This document shows positions 15,709-23,484 of a stretch of 36,071 nucleotides of DNA, piece by piece. Within the stretch, counting starts at the first letter, position 1; every line of letters starts with the position of its first letter. The notes below the pieces were generated by a model. The model saw only the letters and a program-made list of their open reading frames with translations. It was not told the DNA's origin and made no database searches. A program made the position numbers and the translations under genes. Location of the stretch: positions 1-36,071 of the forward strand of contig JALWWX010000232.1 in NCBI GenBank assembly GCA_027078675.1. Direction: 5' to 3'. Origin of the DNA: Aquificales bacterium (lineage in GTDB: Bacteria > Aquificota > Aquificia > Aquificales > Aquificaceae).

Positions 15709-16377
15709 TCACTTTAAGACTTTACCTGTTGCTTTGTAAAACACAATAAGATCCAAAGTTGCCATATCCATATTCATTTCTCTGCTAATATCTTCAACCC
15801 TTTTTTCTGTTTCTTCATAAATTTTGGGGGTCAAAGTTTTGAAAGGTTTTATAAGTTTATTGGATACCAGAAACCTTATAACATGTCTGTCAAGTATTGC
15901 TATGTTTTTAAAACCTATATTTCTCAGGAAATGAGAGGCTTCTTTGTAACCCATTCCCTTTATTTTTAATGGGGATGAAGGATTTGCAATAAGCCTTCTT
16001 ATTGTTTTAGGATCTTCTTCCTTTAGAATTTTCAAAAGTTTCTCTATTTTGGATCTTGCCCCTGCAATTCTTTCTGCCCTCTGTTGGGGAAATCTGTGTC
16101 CGTACATTTTGAGTTTATTAGTAAGTTCATCTACACTAAATTTTTTAAACCCCTCTATTCCTATATTTGCTTGTATCCTTATACCCCTTTCCGCGGAGAA
16201 GTTTGCTGTTAAAAGACAAAAAGAAAGCTCAGAGAAGATATCGGCTTTGTATTCTAAGTCTATGTAGGGTTTAAAATTAAATAAGGTCTCTCCCTTTTCT
16301 CCCAGTTTTTTGAATTCTTTTATTCTTTGCCTTATATGTTTATAAACATCAGCTTCTATATTAAAGGGGTTATTCAT
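15709..16377 (-). CDS. ogg: N-glycosylase/DNA lyase, Ogg2-type 8-oxoguanine DNA glycosylase
   Basis: This enzyme would excise 8-oxoguanine and nick the abasic site. The helix-hairpin-helix region KGMGYKEASHFLRNIGFKNIAILDRH carries the catalytic Lys (in GYKEAS) and the catalytic Asp (in ILDRH), the Ogg2 signature known from Methanocaldococcus and Thermotoga proteins. Length 222 fits that family (about 200-220). No Shine-Dalgarno is visible before the ATG at 16377; a strong hairpin that probably terminates the upstream porin transcript ends only 7 nt before it, so the gene either relies on read-through or has an unrecognised promoter. Confidence 0.9.
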   Translation of the reverse strand: MNNPFNIEADVYKHIRQRIKEFKKLGEKGETLFNFKPYIDLEYKADIFSELSFCLLTANFSAERGIRIQANIGIEGFKKFSVDELTNKLKMYGHRFPQQRAERIAGARSKIEKLLKILKEEDPKTIRRLIANPSSPLKIKGMGYKEASHFLRNIGFKNIAILDRHVIRFLVSNKLIKPFKTLTPKIYEETEKRVEDISREMNMDMATLDLIVFYKATGKVLK

Positions 16378-16383
16378 TTATTA

Positions 16384-16406
16384 AAGGGGCGGGACTCCCG
16401 CCCCTT
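16384..16406 (-). terminator. strong GC hairpin downstream of the porin gene
   Basis: Two perfect 11-base arms (AAGGGGCGGGA and its complement) around a single central base form a very stable stem, 6 nt past the porin stop. On the minus strand it is followed by TTTAATAA, a short U-rich tail. It lies 7 nt from the ogg start codon. Confidence 0.7.
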
Positions 16407-16412
16407 CTTTTG

Positions 16413-17462
16413 TTAGAACATGGATCTTAGATAAAGGGTGGGTTTTGTATCTACACCTTGAGGTGCGCTGACATTATCTGCACCTACATATATGACAGCT
16501 TTGTGACCTGCAAGATAGTATCCGAGATACACATCTACCCAGCTTTTTGCATCTTGATTGGGTACATTTTCACTAACGTACTTTATAGCAAGCCCAAGTT
16601 GTCCTATACCCACCTTCTGTCCAGACACAATGCTTCCTTGAGCGTAAAGGGTAGTACTTGCATCCTGATTAGCTGGCTTTTTATTTATATAACCTATCTG
16701 AAGGCCAGGCACTACCGCACCGAAGTTTTGCTCCCAGAATAGGTCTGCAGCAATATTTGTTTGCTGTTGACCCCCTATTTCCTCACTTTGATAACCAACA
16801 CCTATGGAGAGGACATTTTTCTTTCCGAGATATGAATCTTTAAGCACGTATCCCTTTTCAGGCTTAAATCCTAACATAGTGGGTGTAAACTGTATCCTTG
16901 CTCCTATAACATTTTTAGGTGCGTTAGTATCAATGGATCCATTACCGTAGGCGAGATGATACTTTAATAGTCCGTCTGCAATATTACCCCATATAACAAG
17001 CTGTCCATCCCTGAACTTGCCATCGGTTCCTAAAACGTAAAATATATCTGTTTCATTATATCCGGTCGGTACTATGTAGCCGTATGATGTTGTGAGGGAG
17101 ATTCTGCTAAAGGGTACCCTGAAGAGACCTGCCTGAATCCTGAATGCATCAGCAAACTTAAGACCAAAGAAGGCATCGGTTACCTTTTCCCTGAAAAGTG
17201 AATCGCCTTCACCTCCCTTGGTGTCAGCATCAATGTTGGTACCAAAGTAAACAATACCGCCTATCTTACCCTTAAAGGTTATCCTTGCACCGTCGATACC
17301 GAATGAAGTACCGTCGTCTCCTAATTCTGCTTTAATTTTCTGTCTGTACATAACATTGAGGTATGAGTTTTCATCAACCCTTATCTTTACAGCTTCTGCT
17401 GGAGAGGGGAGTAGCATACCCGCACCCATTACCGCCGATAGTAGTACGAGACCTTTCTTCAT
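16413..17462 (-). CDS. outer-membrane porin, OprO/OprP-like
   Basis: A 349-residue beta-barrel protein with a clear signal peptide (MKKGLVLLSAVMGAGM, cleavage probably after AEA24). The mature part alternates polar and hydrophobic residues, with GARITFKGKIGGIVYFGTNID, AFRIQAGLFRVPFSR and repeated Tyr/Gly-rich strands, and it ends in phenylalanine (YLRSMF), the usual outer-membrane assembly signal. The pattern R-x-T-F-K-G near residue 60 and the G-x-F-R-V-P-F-S-R strand are like phosphate-selective porins of the OprO/P family, but the ion specificity cannot be read from sequence. It has its own consensus promoter, an AGGAGGGTT ribosome-binding site and its own terminator, suggesting high expression. 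Confidence 0.82.
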   Translation of the reverse strand: MKKGLVLLSAVMGAGMLLPSPAEAVKIRVDENSYLNVMYRQKIKAELGDDGTSFGIDGARITFKGKIGGIVYFGTNIDADTKGGEGDSLFREKVTDAFFGLKFADAFRIQAGLFRVPFSRISLTTSYGYIVPTGYNETDIFYVLGTDGKFRDGQLVIWGNIADGLLKYHLAYGNGSIDTNAPKNVIGARIQFTPTMLGFKPEKGYVLKDSYLGKKNVLSIGVGYQSEEIGGQQQTNIAADLFWEQNFGAVVPGLQIGYINKKPANQDASTTLYAQGSIVSGQKVGIGQLGLAIKYVSENVPNQDAKSWVDVYLGYYLAGHKAVIYVGADNVSAPQGVDTKPTLYLRSMF

Positions 17463-17497
17463 ATCTAACCCTCCTTTGGTGATTAATTACAGAATGT

Positions 17498-17527
17498 ATT
17501 ATAAACCTTAAAAATTTTTGATGTCAA
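17498..17527 (-). promoter_or_regulatory. consensus sigma-70 promoter of the porin gene
   Basis: On the minus strand a perfect TTGACA (17522-17527) and a perfect TATAAT (17498-17503) are separated by 18 nt. The predicted start point is near 17491, giving a leader of about 28 nt with AGGAGG before the ATG. This is the best promoter in the window. Confidence 0.85.
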
Positions 17528-17535
17528 TAAATTGG

Positions 17536-17563
17536 TTGAAGCAAGGCAATTTTGGTTTATACT
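17536..17563 (+). promoter_or_regulatory. sigma-70 promoter of rpsU
   Basis: TTGAAG (17536-17541) and TATACT (17558-17563) are 16 nt apart, giving a start point near 17570 and a leader of about 28 nt. It is back to back with the porin promoter; the two -35 boxes are only 8 nt apart. Confidence 0.65.
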
Positions 17564-17597
17564 ATTATTCTGCAGAACTATTAAGGAGGTGATAATA

Positions 17598-17801
17598 TTG
17601 GCAGTTGTAGTAGTAGGTGAGAATGAACCTTTTGAAAAGGTTCTCAGAAGATTCAAAAGAGTTGTAGAGCAAGAGGGTATATTAACAGAGGTAAAAAGAA
17701 GGGAATTTTATGAGAAGCCAAGTCAAAAGAAGAAAAGGAAAGAGAGGGCTATGAGGAAAAGGTTGTTAAAAGCATTGAAAAAGAAGAAAAATATGCTATA
17801 G
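17598..17801 (+). CDS. rpsU: 30S ribosomal protein S21
   Basis: A 67-residue basic protein that helps mRNA base-pair with the anti-Shine-Dalgarno region. The product reads (M)[31 protein letters not shown] and then [22 protein letters not shown], the S21 signature. The start is TTG at 17598, supported by AAGGAGGT at 17583-17590, 7 nt upstream; an in-frame upstream GTG at 17532 would begin before the promoter's start point and add unrelated residues. It stands alone with its own promoter and overlaps the end of the convergent PilZ gene by 6 nt. Confidence 0.94.
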   Translation: MAVVVVGENEPFEKVLRRFKRVVEQEGILTEVKRREFYEKPSQKKKRKERAMRKRLLKALKKKKNML

Positions 17802-18875
17802 CTTTCCCATTTTGTATGCTTTCAGAACTTTTTTCTGTTCATTTAATATAAATTTCCTTATTTTATCTTCATAAGCTTTTGGTACATTTAAAAACTTTAC
17901 TCCGATGCATGTTTTTGTGTGTCCTACATTTCTGTTGCGAACTTCTCCTATAAGATTACTTATAGATGTCATTTCAAGGGTGAATTCAACAATTATATAA
18001 TCCTTTTCCTTTACAGGTATATAACCGTCTCTGCAAATTCTTATCCCTGAAGTACTTATGTCTTCAATTATTCCTTCTTCTTCGGGAAAATCTTCCTCCT
18101 TAAACTGAACTTTTATTTTTTCCAAATCAACTTTCTTACCAAGTATCCAGAATCTTACAGGTATATTCACCTTCCATCTCACACCCTCTCTCAGATGCAC
18201 CTTTTCAAGTTTATCCGTGTGTTCCACCACAAGTACCTGTTTTGTGCCTTCCATGTATATGTCCTTGACTGTGAAGTGAGCTACATACTTACCTTCATCT
18301 TCCCTTTGAAATGCAAACTTTATCTCATCACCCTTTTTTACCACAAAGGGCGGTTTGTCAAGAAGAGCGATATGCAACTCTGTTTCCGTTTTGTTCCAAA
18401 CAGCTGCGCTTACCATAAGTTTTCCTACCATTACAAATCCTGTTTGATAAAGATCTATTTCCCTGCTATTTGAGAGAGGTAGGAACCAAGGTATGGTATC
18501 AAAGTGGAGCTTTCTTCTTACAGATGAAATGAGATTTACTTTTTCTATCTCCGCATTTACTATCCTATTAACTACCTTCTCAAACAATGGTTTTGTTTCA
18601 AACACCTTTGTGGCATCGTATCCCATATCTTTTGAATATTTCCAAAGAAGTTCAATTTCTTCATCTGTAAGTCTTGCAGTCTTTGCCTTTTCAATAAATT
18701 CCCTGTGTATTCTTGAGACAGTTAAATATTTTGATATTATATAGGGTATAACGAGAAGTACTACAAATGCAATGAATATTCCTCCTACGACAAAGAGTAT
18801 ATCTTGCAGGCTCGGAGTTTGAAACATATAACGGGTTGCTTCTTTGAAAGTTTCAAACCCTCCCTGGTATTCCAT
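17796..18875 (-). CDS. membrane-anchored PilZ-domain protein (probable c-di-GMP receptor)
   Basis: A 359-residue protein with one N-terminal transmembrane helix (about 26-48), a charged helical linker (55-115), a YcgR-like middle domain (about 120-220) and a C-terminal PilZ domain. Both c-di-GMP-binding motifs are intact: R229-E-G-V-R233 (RxxxR) and D272-I-S-T-S-G277 (DxSxxG). It would sense c-di-GMP at the membrane and adjust motility, adhesion or secretion; no flagellar or pilus gene is beside it, although a GspE/PilB ATPase lies at the far end of the window. It is 13 nt downstream of trxB. Confidence 0.85.
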   Translation of the reverse strand: MEYQGGFETFKEATRYMFQTPSLQDILFVVGGIFIAFVVLLVIPYIISKYLTVSRIHREFIEKAKTARLTDEEIELLWKYSKDMGYDATKVFETKPLFEKVVNRIVNAEIEKVNLISSVRRKLHFDTIPWFLPLSNSREIDLYQTGFVMVGKLMVSAAVWNKTETELHIALLDKPPFVVKKGDEIKFAFQREDEGKYVAHFTVKDIYMEGTKQVLVVEHTDKLEKVHLREGVRWKVNIPVRFWILGKKVDLEKIKVQFKEEDFPEEEGIIEDISTSGIRICRDGYIPVKEKDYIIVEFTLEMTSISNLIGEVRNRNVGHTKTCIGVKFLNVPKAYEDKIRKFILNEQKKVLKAYKMGKL

Positions 18876-18888
18876 TTCAAAGCTCCAT

Positions 18889-19818
18889 TCACGTCCTTAT
18901 ACTGCTCAGATAGGCTTCCGCTTCTATTCCCGCAATACAGCCTTCACCTACCGCAACCGCCACCTGACCCGTAGAACCGCTTCTACAATCTCCCGCAGCA
19001 AATACGCCTTTTATATTTGTTCTCATTCTCTCATCCGTTATTATGTATCCTCTTTCATCCAGATTTATTTTCCCTTTTACAATATCAGTGTTGGGTTCCA
19101 TGCCTATGAAAATAAAAACACCGTTTACTTTAAGTTCTTCATCTGTCTCTTTTTCTTTGTTGAAAAGGATTATTCTTTCTACAAAGTCTTTACCTTCAAT
19201 CCTTTTCACTATTCTATTTGGTAAGAATATAATTTTCTCGTTTGAAAACATTCTTTCTTGAAGGTATTCCCTTGCCCTCAGTTTATCCCTTCTGTGAACT
19301 AAGAAAACCCTTCTGCAGAATTTTGTTAGAAATAAACTTTCCTGAACCGCTGAATCTCCCCCGCCTATCACTGCAACATCCATGCCTTCAAATAAAGGAC
19401 CATCACAAGTGGCACAGTAAGATACTCCCTTGTTAATTAACTCCTGTTCGCCAGGTACATTAAGTTTTCTGTGTTTCACCCCTAATGTTAGTATTACAGA
19501 AAGGGTTTTAATATCTACTTTATCTTTTAAAGTTACTATTTTCTTTTCCCCTTCCATGTATAGGTTAATCGCTTCATTTTTCATTATGTTAAGTCCGAAT
19601 TTTTCAGCTTGCTTTTTCATTCGCTGGGTAAGTTCTTTACCGCTTATTCCATCGGGGAAGCCTGGGTAATTTTCCACGAGGTCGGTTAAGGCTATTTGAC
19701 CTCCCAGGTTTTCCTTTTCAATAAGTAAAGTTTTTATTTTAGCCCTTGCACAGTAAATTCCCGCGGTTAGCCCTGCGGGTCCCCCTCCTACTATTACACA
19801 CTCATAATCATGAGACAT
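18889..19818 (-). CDS. trxB: thioredoxin reductase
   Basis: An NADPH-dependent flavoenzyme that reduces thioredoxin. FAD binding is seen in GGGPAGLTAGIYCARA (residues 11-26) and GVFAAGDCRSGSTGQ near the C-terminus. The redox pair is C135-A-T-C138, NADPH binding is GGGDSAVQE, and the HRR-x3-RA motif for the 2'-phosphate is present (VHRRDKLRA). Length 309 is standard. It starts 11 nt inside trxA, its evident partner. Confidence 0.94.
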   Translation of the reverse strand: MSHDYECVIVGGGPAGLTAGIYCARAKIKTLLIEKENLGGQIALTDLVENYPGFPDGISGKELTQRMKKQAEKFGLNIMKNEAINLYMEGEKKIVTLKDKVDIKTLSVILTLGVKHRKLNVPGEQELINKGVSYCATCDGPLFEGMDVAVIGGGDSAVQESLFLTKFCRRVFLVHRRDKLRAREYLQERMFSNEKIIFLPNRIVKRIEGKDFVERIILFNKEKETDEELKVNGVFIFIGMEPNTDIVKGKINLDERGYIITDERMRTNIKGVFAAGDCRSGSTGQVAVAVGEGCIAGIEAEAYLSSIRT

Positions 19819-20137
19819 GTCCAGAGACCATTTGCTTTAAGGACTCTTTGGGCTGAACACCTATCCGCGTATCAACCACATCTCCATTTTTAAATAACAT
19901 CACGGTTGGAATAGCCCTTATGCCGTATTTCATAGCTATATTAGGATTTTCATCCGTATTTAATTTGCCTACCTTAAGCTTGCCTTCAAATTCCTCTGCA
20001 AGTTCTTCTATTATAGGAGCTATTATTCTGCACGGTCCACACCACGGCGCCCAGAAATCAACTAATACAGGCTTGTCGGACTCTATAACTTCTGTCTGCC
20101 AATTAGATTCGTCAAGAACTAAGACTTTTCCTGCCAT
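19808..20137 (-). CDS. trxA: thioredoxin
   Basis: A 109-residue thioredoxin with the canonical active site W32-C33-G-P-C36 in LVDFWAPWCGPCR, the cis-proline segment IRAIPTVMLFKNG and the conserved DENPNIAMKYGIR. It donates electrons to ribonucleotide reductase, methionine sulfoxide reductase and similar enzymes. AAGGAGGAA precedes the ATG, which lies 19 nt inside the arsR-type gene. The order regulator-trxA-trxB suggests regulated expression of the pair. Confidence 0.96.
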   Translation of the reverse strand: MAGKVLVLDESNWQTEVIESDKPVLVDFWAPWCGPCRIIAPIIEELAEEFEGKLKVGKLNTDENPNIAMKYGIRAIPTVMLFKNGDVVDTRIGVQPKESLKQMVSGHVS

Positions 20138-20427
20138 GATAATTCCTCCTTAATTAATATGTTGTATAGTTTTTTTACTCTAGGGTCTTTTATATAATAA
20201 CATATAAGTGAACCTTCCCTTCTGCATCCCACTATACCTTTATTTCTTAGTATGGAAAGGTGTTGTGATATGCTCGGCTGTGACATGTCAAGGGTTTCCC
20301 CGAGGTTTTTTACACATTGGGGTCCTTCCATAAGATTAATGATTATCTTTAGCCTTACTGGATGACTGAAAGCTTTAAAAAACTCTGATAATTCTTCAAG
20401 AATCTCTTCATCCTTGCTCATAATCAT
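20119..20427 (-). CDS. ArsR/SmtB-family transcriptional regulator
   Basis: A 102-residue winged-helix repressor type. FKAFSHPVRLKIIINLMEG, then VKNLGETLDMSQPSISQHLSILRNKGIV (recognition helix) and the wing CRREGSLICYYI are typical. Three cysteines (in GPQCVKNL, GIVGCRRE and SLICYY) are candidates for a metal or thiol sensor, though the ELCVCDL motif of arsenic sensors is not complete. A start at Met3 is possible. It heads arsR-trxA-trxB, with a palindrome over the likely -10 box, pointing to autoregulation by oxidative or metal stress. Confidence 0.88.
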   Translation of the reverse strand: MIMSKDEEILEELSEFFKAFSHPVRLKIIINLMEGPQCVKNLGETLDMSQPSISQHLSILRNKGIVGCRREGSLICYYIKDPRVKKLYNILIKEELSWQEKS

Positions 20428-20449
20428 TATTCAACCCTTTTAGCTTATT

Positions 20450-20467
20450 ATTATATCAAAATATAAT
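20450..20467 (-). promoter_or_regulatory. candidate ArsR operator over a -10 box
   Basis: A perfect inverted repeat ATTATAT-CAAA-ATATAAT lies 22 nt upstream of the ArsR start. Its proximal arm contains TATAAT (20450-20455, minus strand), so a bound dimer would block RNA polymerase. No convincing -35 box stands 16-18 nt upstream. Confidence 0.45.
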
Positions 20468-20473
20468 CACCTT

Positions 20474-22345
20474 TTATAGATTTTTCAAATATTTGAAAGC
20501 TTTTCTTAGCTCATCTTTGCTGACTTTCTCCTTTGAAAATCTGTCCCTTAAATATACATCTATTATATATTCAACGTATGAATATTCCTTTCTTCCTTTT
20601 AAATAGTCAAGTATCTGAGTAGGTGTTTTATATCTTATATGTGGTCCGAATTTTTTCTCCAGCTTTTTTAATAGATGTAAATAAAGTTTTGTTGATGTTC
20701 TTTTTCTGTCTTTAAGAATTAAGAGCGTAAAAATTGTAGCAATTATAAGGAGCATATAAGGGGAATATTTTTTTATTTCAGTGTTTTTTAACTCCTTAGG
20801 ATTGATAGAATTTAGTATATTTTTTTGATGCTCTGTTGAAAAATTAACTATATTTGAATACCAGAAGAATATAATTGAATCTTTCAATAATTCCAATCTG
20901 CTTACTTCCTTAGTGCCCGGAGGGGTGTAAGGAGGTGTGGTGTCTATTCTTATCCATCTATTGTTTACAAAGGCCTCCACCCATACGTGTGCCATTGAGT
21001 TTTTAACAATATAGTAATTGCCATTCGGATTTTTAATGGCACCCTTAAAGCCCCCTACCACCCTTGCTGGTATATCAAGCAGTCTCAGGAGCAAGGCTGT
21101 TGCGGATGCAAAGTATTCGCAGTTACCCTTTTTTGATACCTTAAGAAAATATTCCAGGGGATCTCCTTCATACTTGGGCAATACTGGTGTGTATTCAAAG
21201 TCTGAGAAAAATTCTTTTACCGCTCTTATTCTATCTTCAATATTTAAGTTTTCTCTCCTTATTTTGTCCGCTATGTCCCTAAGGTAAGGGGAGATATCTT
21301 TGGGAACTTCAAGTAATTTTTTATACTCTTCCCAGCTGATACCGTCTTTAATTTTTTCTGTGTAATAGGCTTTAATCCTTACTGGTGTGTTTATATTTCT
21401 ATCCATCTGGAAGTAAGTACCTACGAATTTCTTTATTTTTCCTTTTAATCCTTCCACCTTTTCTATACCTGTAGGGTAGTCAAGTAAAGGTATGTATTTT
21501 TCTCCGGTGGGGTTCAGAATAATGTAATAAGGATTTCCTCCCTGTGCTATAGGAACCTTCCACTTTTTAAGTTTGGTTTTCCAAATTCCTTTCTCATATG
21601 TGTCAAATACTTGTACTCTCCAATAGGGAGTTTTGCCTTCAAGGTTAAGATTATAAGCTCTTAACACAACACTTTTATCTTGCTGTATTTCTCCTACCTT
21701 TCCTAAGACAACTTCGGAGGATATACCAGTTTTTATCTTTGCTGTTCCTTCCCTCTGTATAAAGCCGAAAACCGGTTGGGGAGTCCTCGGTAATATTATA
21801 AATAGAGGCACAGAAAGTATAAGTGTAAGGATAAACAGGACTATACCAGTACTTAAGTATCTTTTTACCTGATTACTATTAATAAGCATATGACCTGTGT
21901 GTTTTGAGATGTTTAGAAATATAACTGAAGAAACCGCAAGAATTCCGTAGATTAAAAGTATCATAAGAAATGTTATATTCAGATTTAAGACCGTATATAT
22001 TGAGACGGAAAAAAGATTTATAAGTTGTATTTGATATATATCCCTTTCCTTCTTTTCTTCAAGGAGTTTTATTATTAAAGCGAGGATAAGCAGGTTTGAT
22101 ATGGGTTCAAACAGATTTGCTATGTTTATGCTGAGTAAAAGGGGAACCGCGAGGGTAAAGCCTGCTACTGTGAGCAGGGTTTTATTTATATATATCTTAA
22201 ATTTAAAATCGTTCATAAAGGAAAGGAAAATTACTGTTATTAATGAGTAAACGAAAACCGGTGATGCTACATTATAGAGAGAAAATAGGCTGATAAGGGA
22301 TGAACAGTAAGCCAATATCAGGGCAATTTCTTTAGCAGATAACAT
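20474..22345 (-). CDS. transglutaminase-like membrane protein (TgpA/DUF3488 type)
   Basis: A 623-residue protein with six or seven N-terminal transmembrane helices (about 7-190), a soluble part that holds a transglutaminase-like core (about 370-475), a further helix near 535-550 and a cytoplasmic DUF4129-like tail. The Cys-His-Asp triad is visible: C409 in KGNCEYFASA, H453 in MAHVWVEAF and D468 in RIDTTPPY. Relatives include Pseudomonas TgpA; their substrates are not known. Such genes usually neighbour DUF58 and MoxR genes, which are not seen here; instead it overlaps an HD-phosphohydrolase gene by 28 nt. Confidence 0.88.
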   Translation of the reverse strand: MLSAKEIALILAYCSSLISLFSLYNVASPVFVYSLITVIFLSFMNDFKFKIYINKTLLTVAGFTLAVPLLLSINIANLFEPISNLLILALIIKLLEEKKERDIYQIQLINLFSVSIYTVLNLNITFLMILLIYGILAVSSVIFLNISKHTGHMLINSNQVKRYLSTGIVLFILTLILSVPLFIILPRTPQPVFGFIQREGTAKIKTGISSEVVLGKVGEIQQDKSVVLRAYNLNLEGKTPYWRVQVFDTYEKGIWKTKLKKWKVPIAQGGNPYYIILNPTGEKYIPLLDYPTGIEKVEGLKGKIKKFVGTYFQMDRNINTPVRIKAYYTEKIKDGISWEEYKKLLEVPKDISPYLRDIADKIRRENLNIEDRIRAVKEFFSDFEYTPVLPKYEGDPLEYFLKVSKKGNCEYFASATALLLRLLDIPARVVGGFKGAIKNPNGNYYIVKNSMAHVWVEAFVNNRWIRIDTTPPYTPPGTKEVSRLELLKDSIIFFWYSNIVNFSTEHQKNILNSINPKELKNTEIKKYSPYMLLIIATIFTLLILKDRKRTSTKLYLHLLKKLEKKFGPHIRYKTPTQILDYLKGRKEYSYVEYIIDVYLRDRFSKEKVSKDELRKAFKYLKNL

Positions 22346-23484
22346 ACCTCTTCCTTTATATAATCCGCGGAATATATTGAGTATCTTTCTATAGGCTTAA
22401 TACTTGAGATAAGCTCTGAAACTTCCTCCGCTGGTACTTCTTTCCCCTTTATGCTTATAAGTATCTTACCTTCGTAAGCTTTCTTCATAACCTTATCAAA
22501 TCTTATAAGCTCCGTATCAAACCTTTCAAGGAGTATGCTTTTAATTTTTTCAAACTCCTCTTTATCCTTTGTTGAGAAAACCTCCCTGAAGTGTTTTCTT
22601 TCAAGTATTCTTTCCGCATGCTTTTTATACCTGCTATCCGTGAAAAGAAGGGATAATATATAGGTATCGTTAAGTTTTATGTAGTTTGAAATATTATTCG
22701 TGTCAAATTTCTTGAATATATCCTTCATAAGATCAAGTATATGAAGGTTCATTATTCTGACAACCTTGTGAAAATACACCTGAAGATACATAAAGTATCT
22801 GCCCACTATAAAGTTTTCCAGGGCGCGGAGTCCACTTACATTTATGCATATCCCTCCTGAATCTCCAATATCTATAGTGTTAAGAAGCCTTTGATAGTCA
22901 AACAGGCCGTACGATACACCACAGAAAAGTGCATCCCTCCTTAAATAATCTATTCTGTCCGCTCCGAATTCACCTGTTATTATATCCGCAAGGATGGATT
23001 CTGTTTCTGTTTCGGGCTTTCCTGTGGCTACCCTTATTATCCTTTCTATATCTTCATCTGTGAACTGAAAGCTTCTTTTTATAATTTCCCCGAGCTGAGT
23101 CTCTTTTATAATCTTACCGGTCATGTGTTCATGATCTTTCTTATCTGGGAGTAACACTTCCGCTGTGTGCGAGAAGGGTGGATGCCCTATGTCATGCAGT
23201 AGGGCGGAAAGTCTTACTATTCTCCTGTAGTACTCCCTATCCGTTTTATCTCTGAATATGTAATCTTTAATTCTTTCATAAATGAGATCCGCCACAAACA
23301 TGACTCCTATTGAGTGTTCAAATCTTGTGTGATGGGCGGAGGGGAAGACAAGGTATGCTCCGCCAAGCTGTTTTATATTCCTGAGCCTTTGAAAAGGAAT
23401 ACTGTCTATTATTGGTAGCTCTTCTGGTAATATGCCTATGAATCCGTAGAGGGGATCAGACAGCTCCTTTGCATAGTGATTCAT
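22318..23484 (-). CDS. HD-domain phosphohydrolase (COG1078, SAMHD1-like)
   Basis: A 388-residue metal-dependent phosphohydrolase, possibly a dNTP triphosphohydrolase. The HD metal ligands are H57 (in HTRFEHSIG), H97-D98 (LLHDIGHPPFSHTAE) and D176 (FGADRIDYLRRD). The start DPLYGFIGILPEELPIIDSIPFQRL, with QRLRNIKQLG, is typical of this group, of which Aquifex also has a member. It overlaps the upstream unknown gene by 29 nt and the downstream transglutaminase gene by 28 nt, so the three are one translational unit. Confidence 0.9.
   Translation of the reverse strand: MNHYAKELSDPLYGFIGILPEELPIIDSIPFQRLRNIKQLGGAYLVFPSAHHTRFEHSIGVMFVADLIYERIKDYIFRDKTDREYYRRIVRLSALLHDIGHPPFSHTAEVLLPDKKDHEHMTGKIIKETQLGEIIKRSFQFTDEDIERIIRVATGKPETETESILADIITGEFGADRIDYLRRDALFCGVSYGLFDYQRLLNTIDIGDSGGICINVSGLRALENFIVGRYFMYLQVYFHKVVRIMNLHILDLMKDIFKKFDTNNISNYIKLNDTYILSLLFTDSRYKKHAERILERKHFREVFSTKDKEEFEKIKSILLERFDTELIRFDKVMKKAYEGKILISIKGKEVPAEEVSELISSIKPIERYSIYSADYIKEEVCYLLKKLP

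Noticed and set aside
15709-16377. Endonuclease III (nth) for the helix-hairpin-helix glycosylase
   Set aside because: No C-terminal Cys4 iron-sulfur cluster is present and the K-E-A-S-H-F-L-R-N motif is the Ogg2 pattern.
17532-17597. Upstream in-frame GTG as the start of rpsU
   Set aside because: It precedes the predicted start point and adds residues unlike S21, while AAGGAGGT stands at the right distance before TTG 17598.
17463-17597. Riboswitch or small RNA in the largest intergenic gap
   Set aside because: The 135 nt are accounted for by two promoters and two ribosome-binding sites; no conserved aptamer-like structure is visible.
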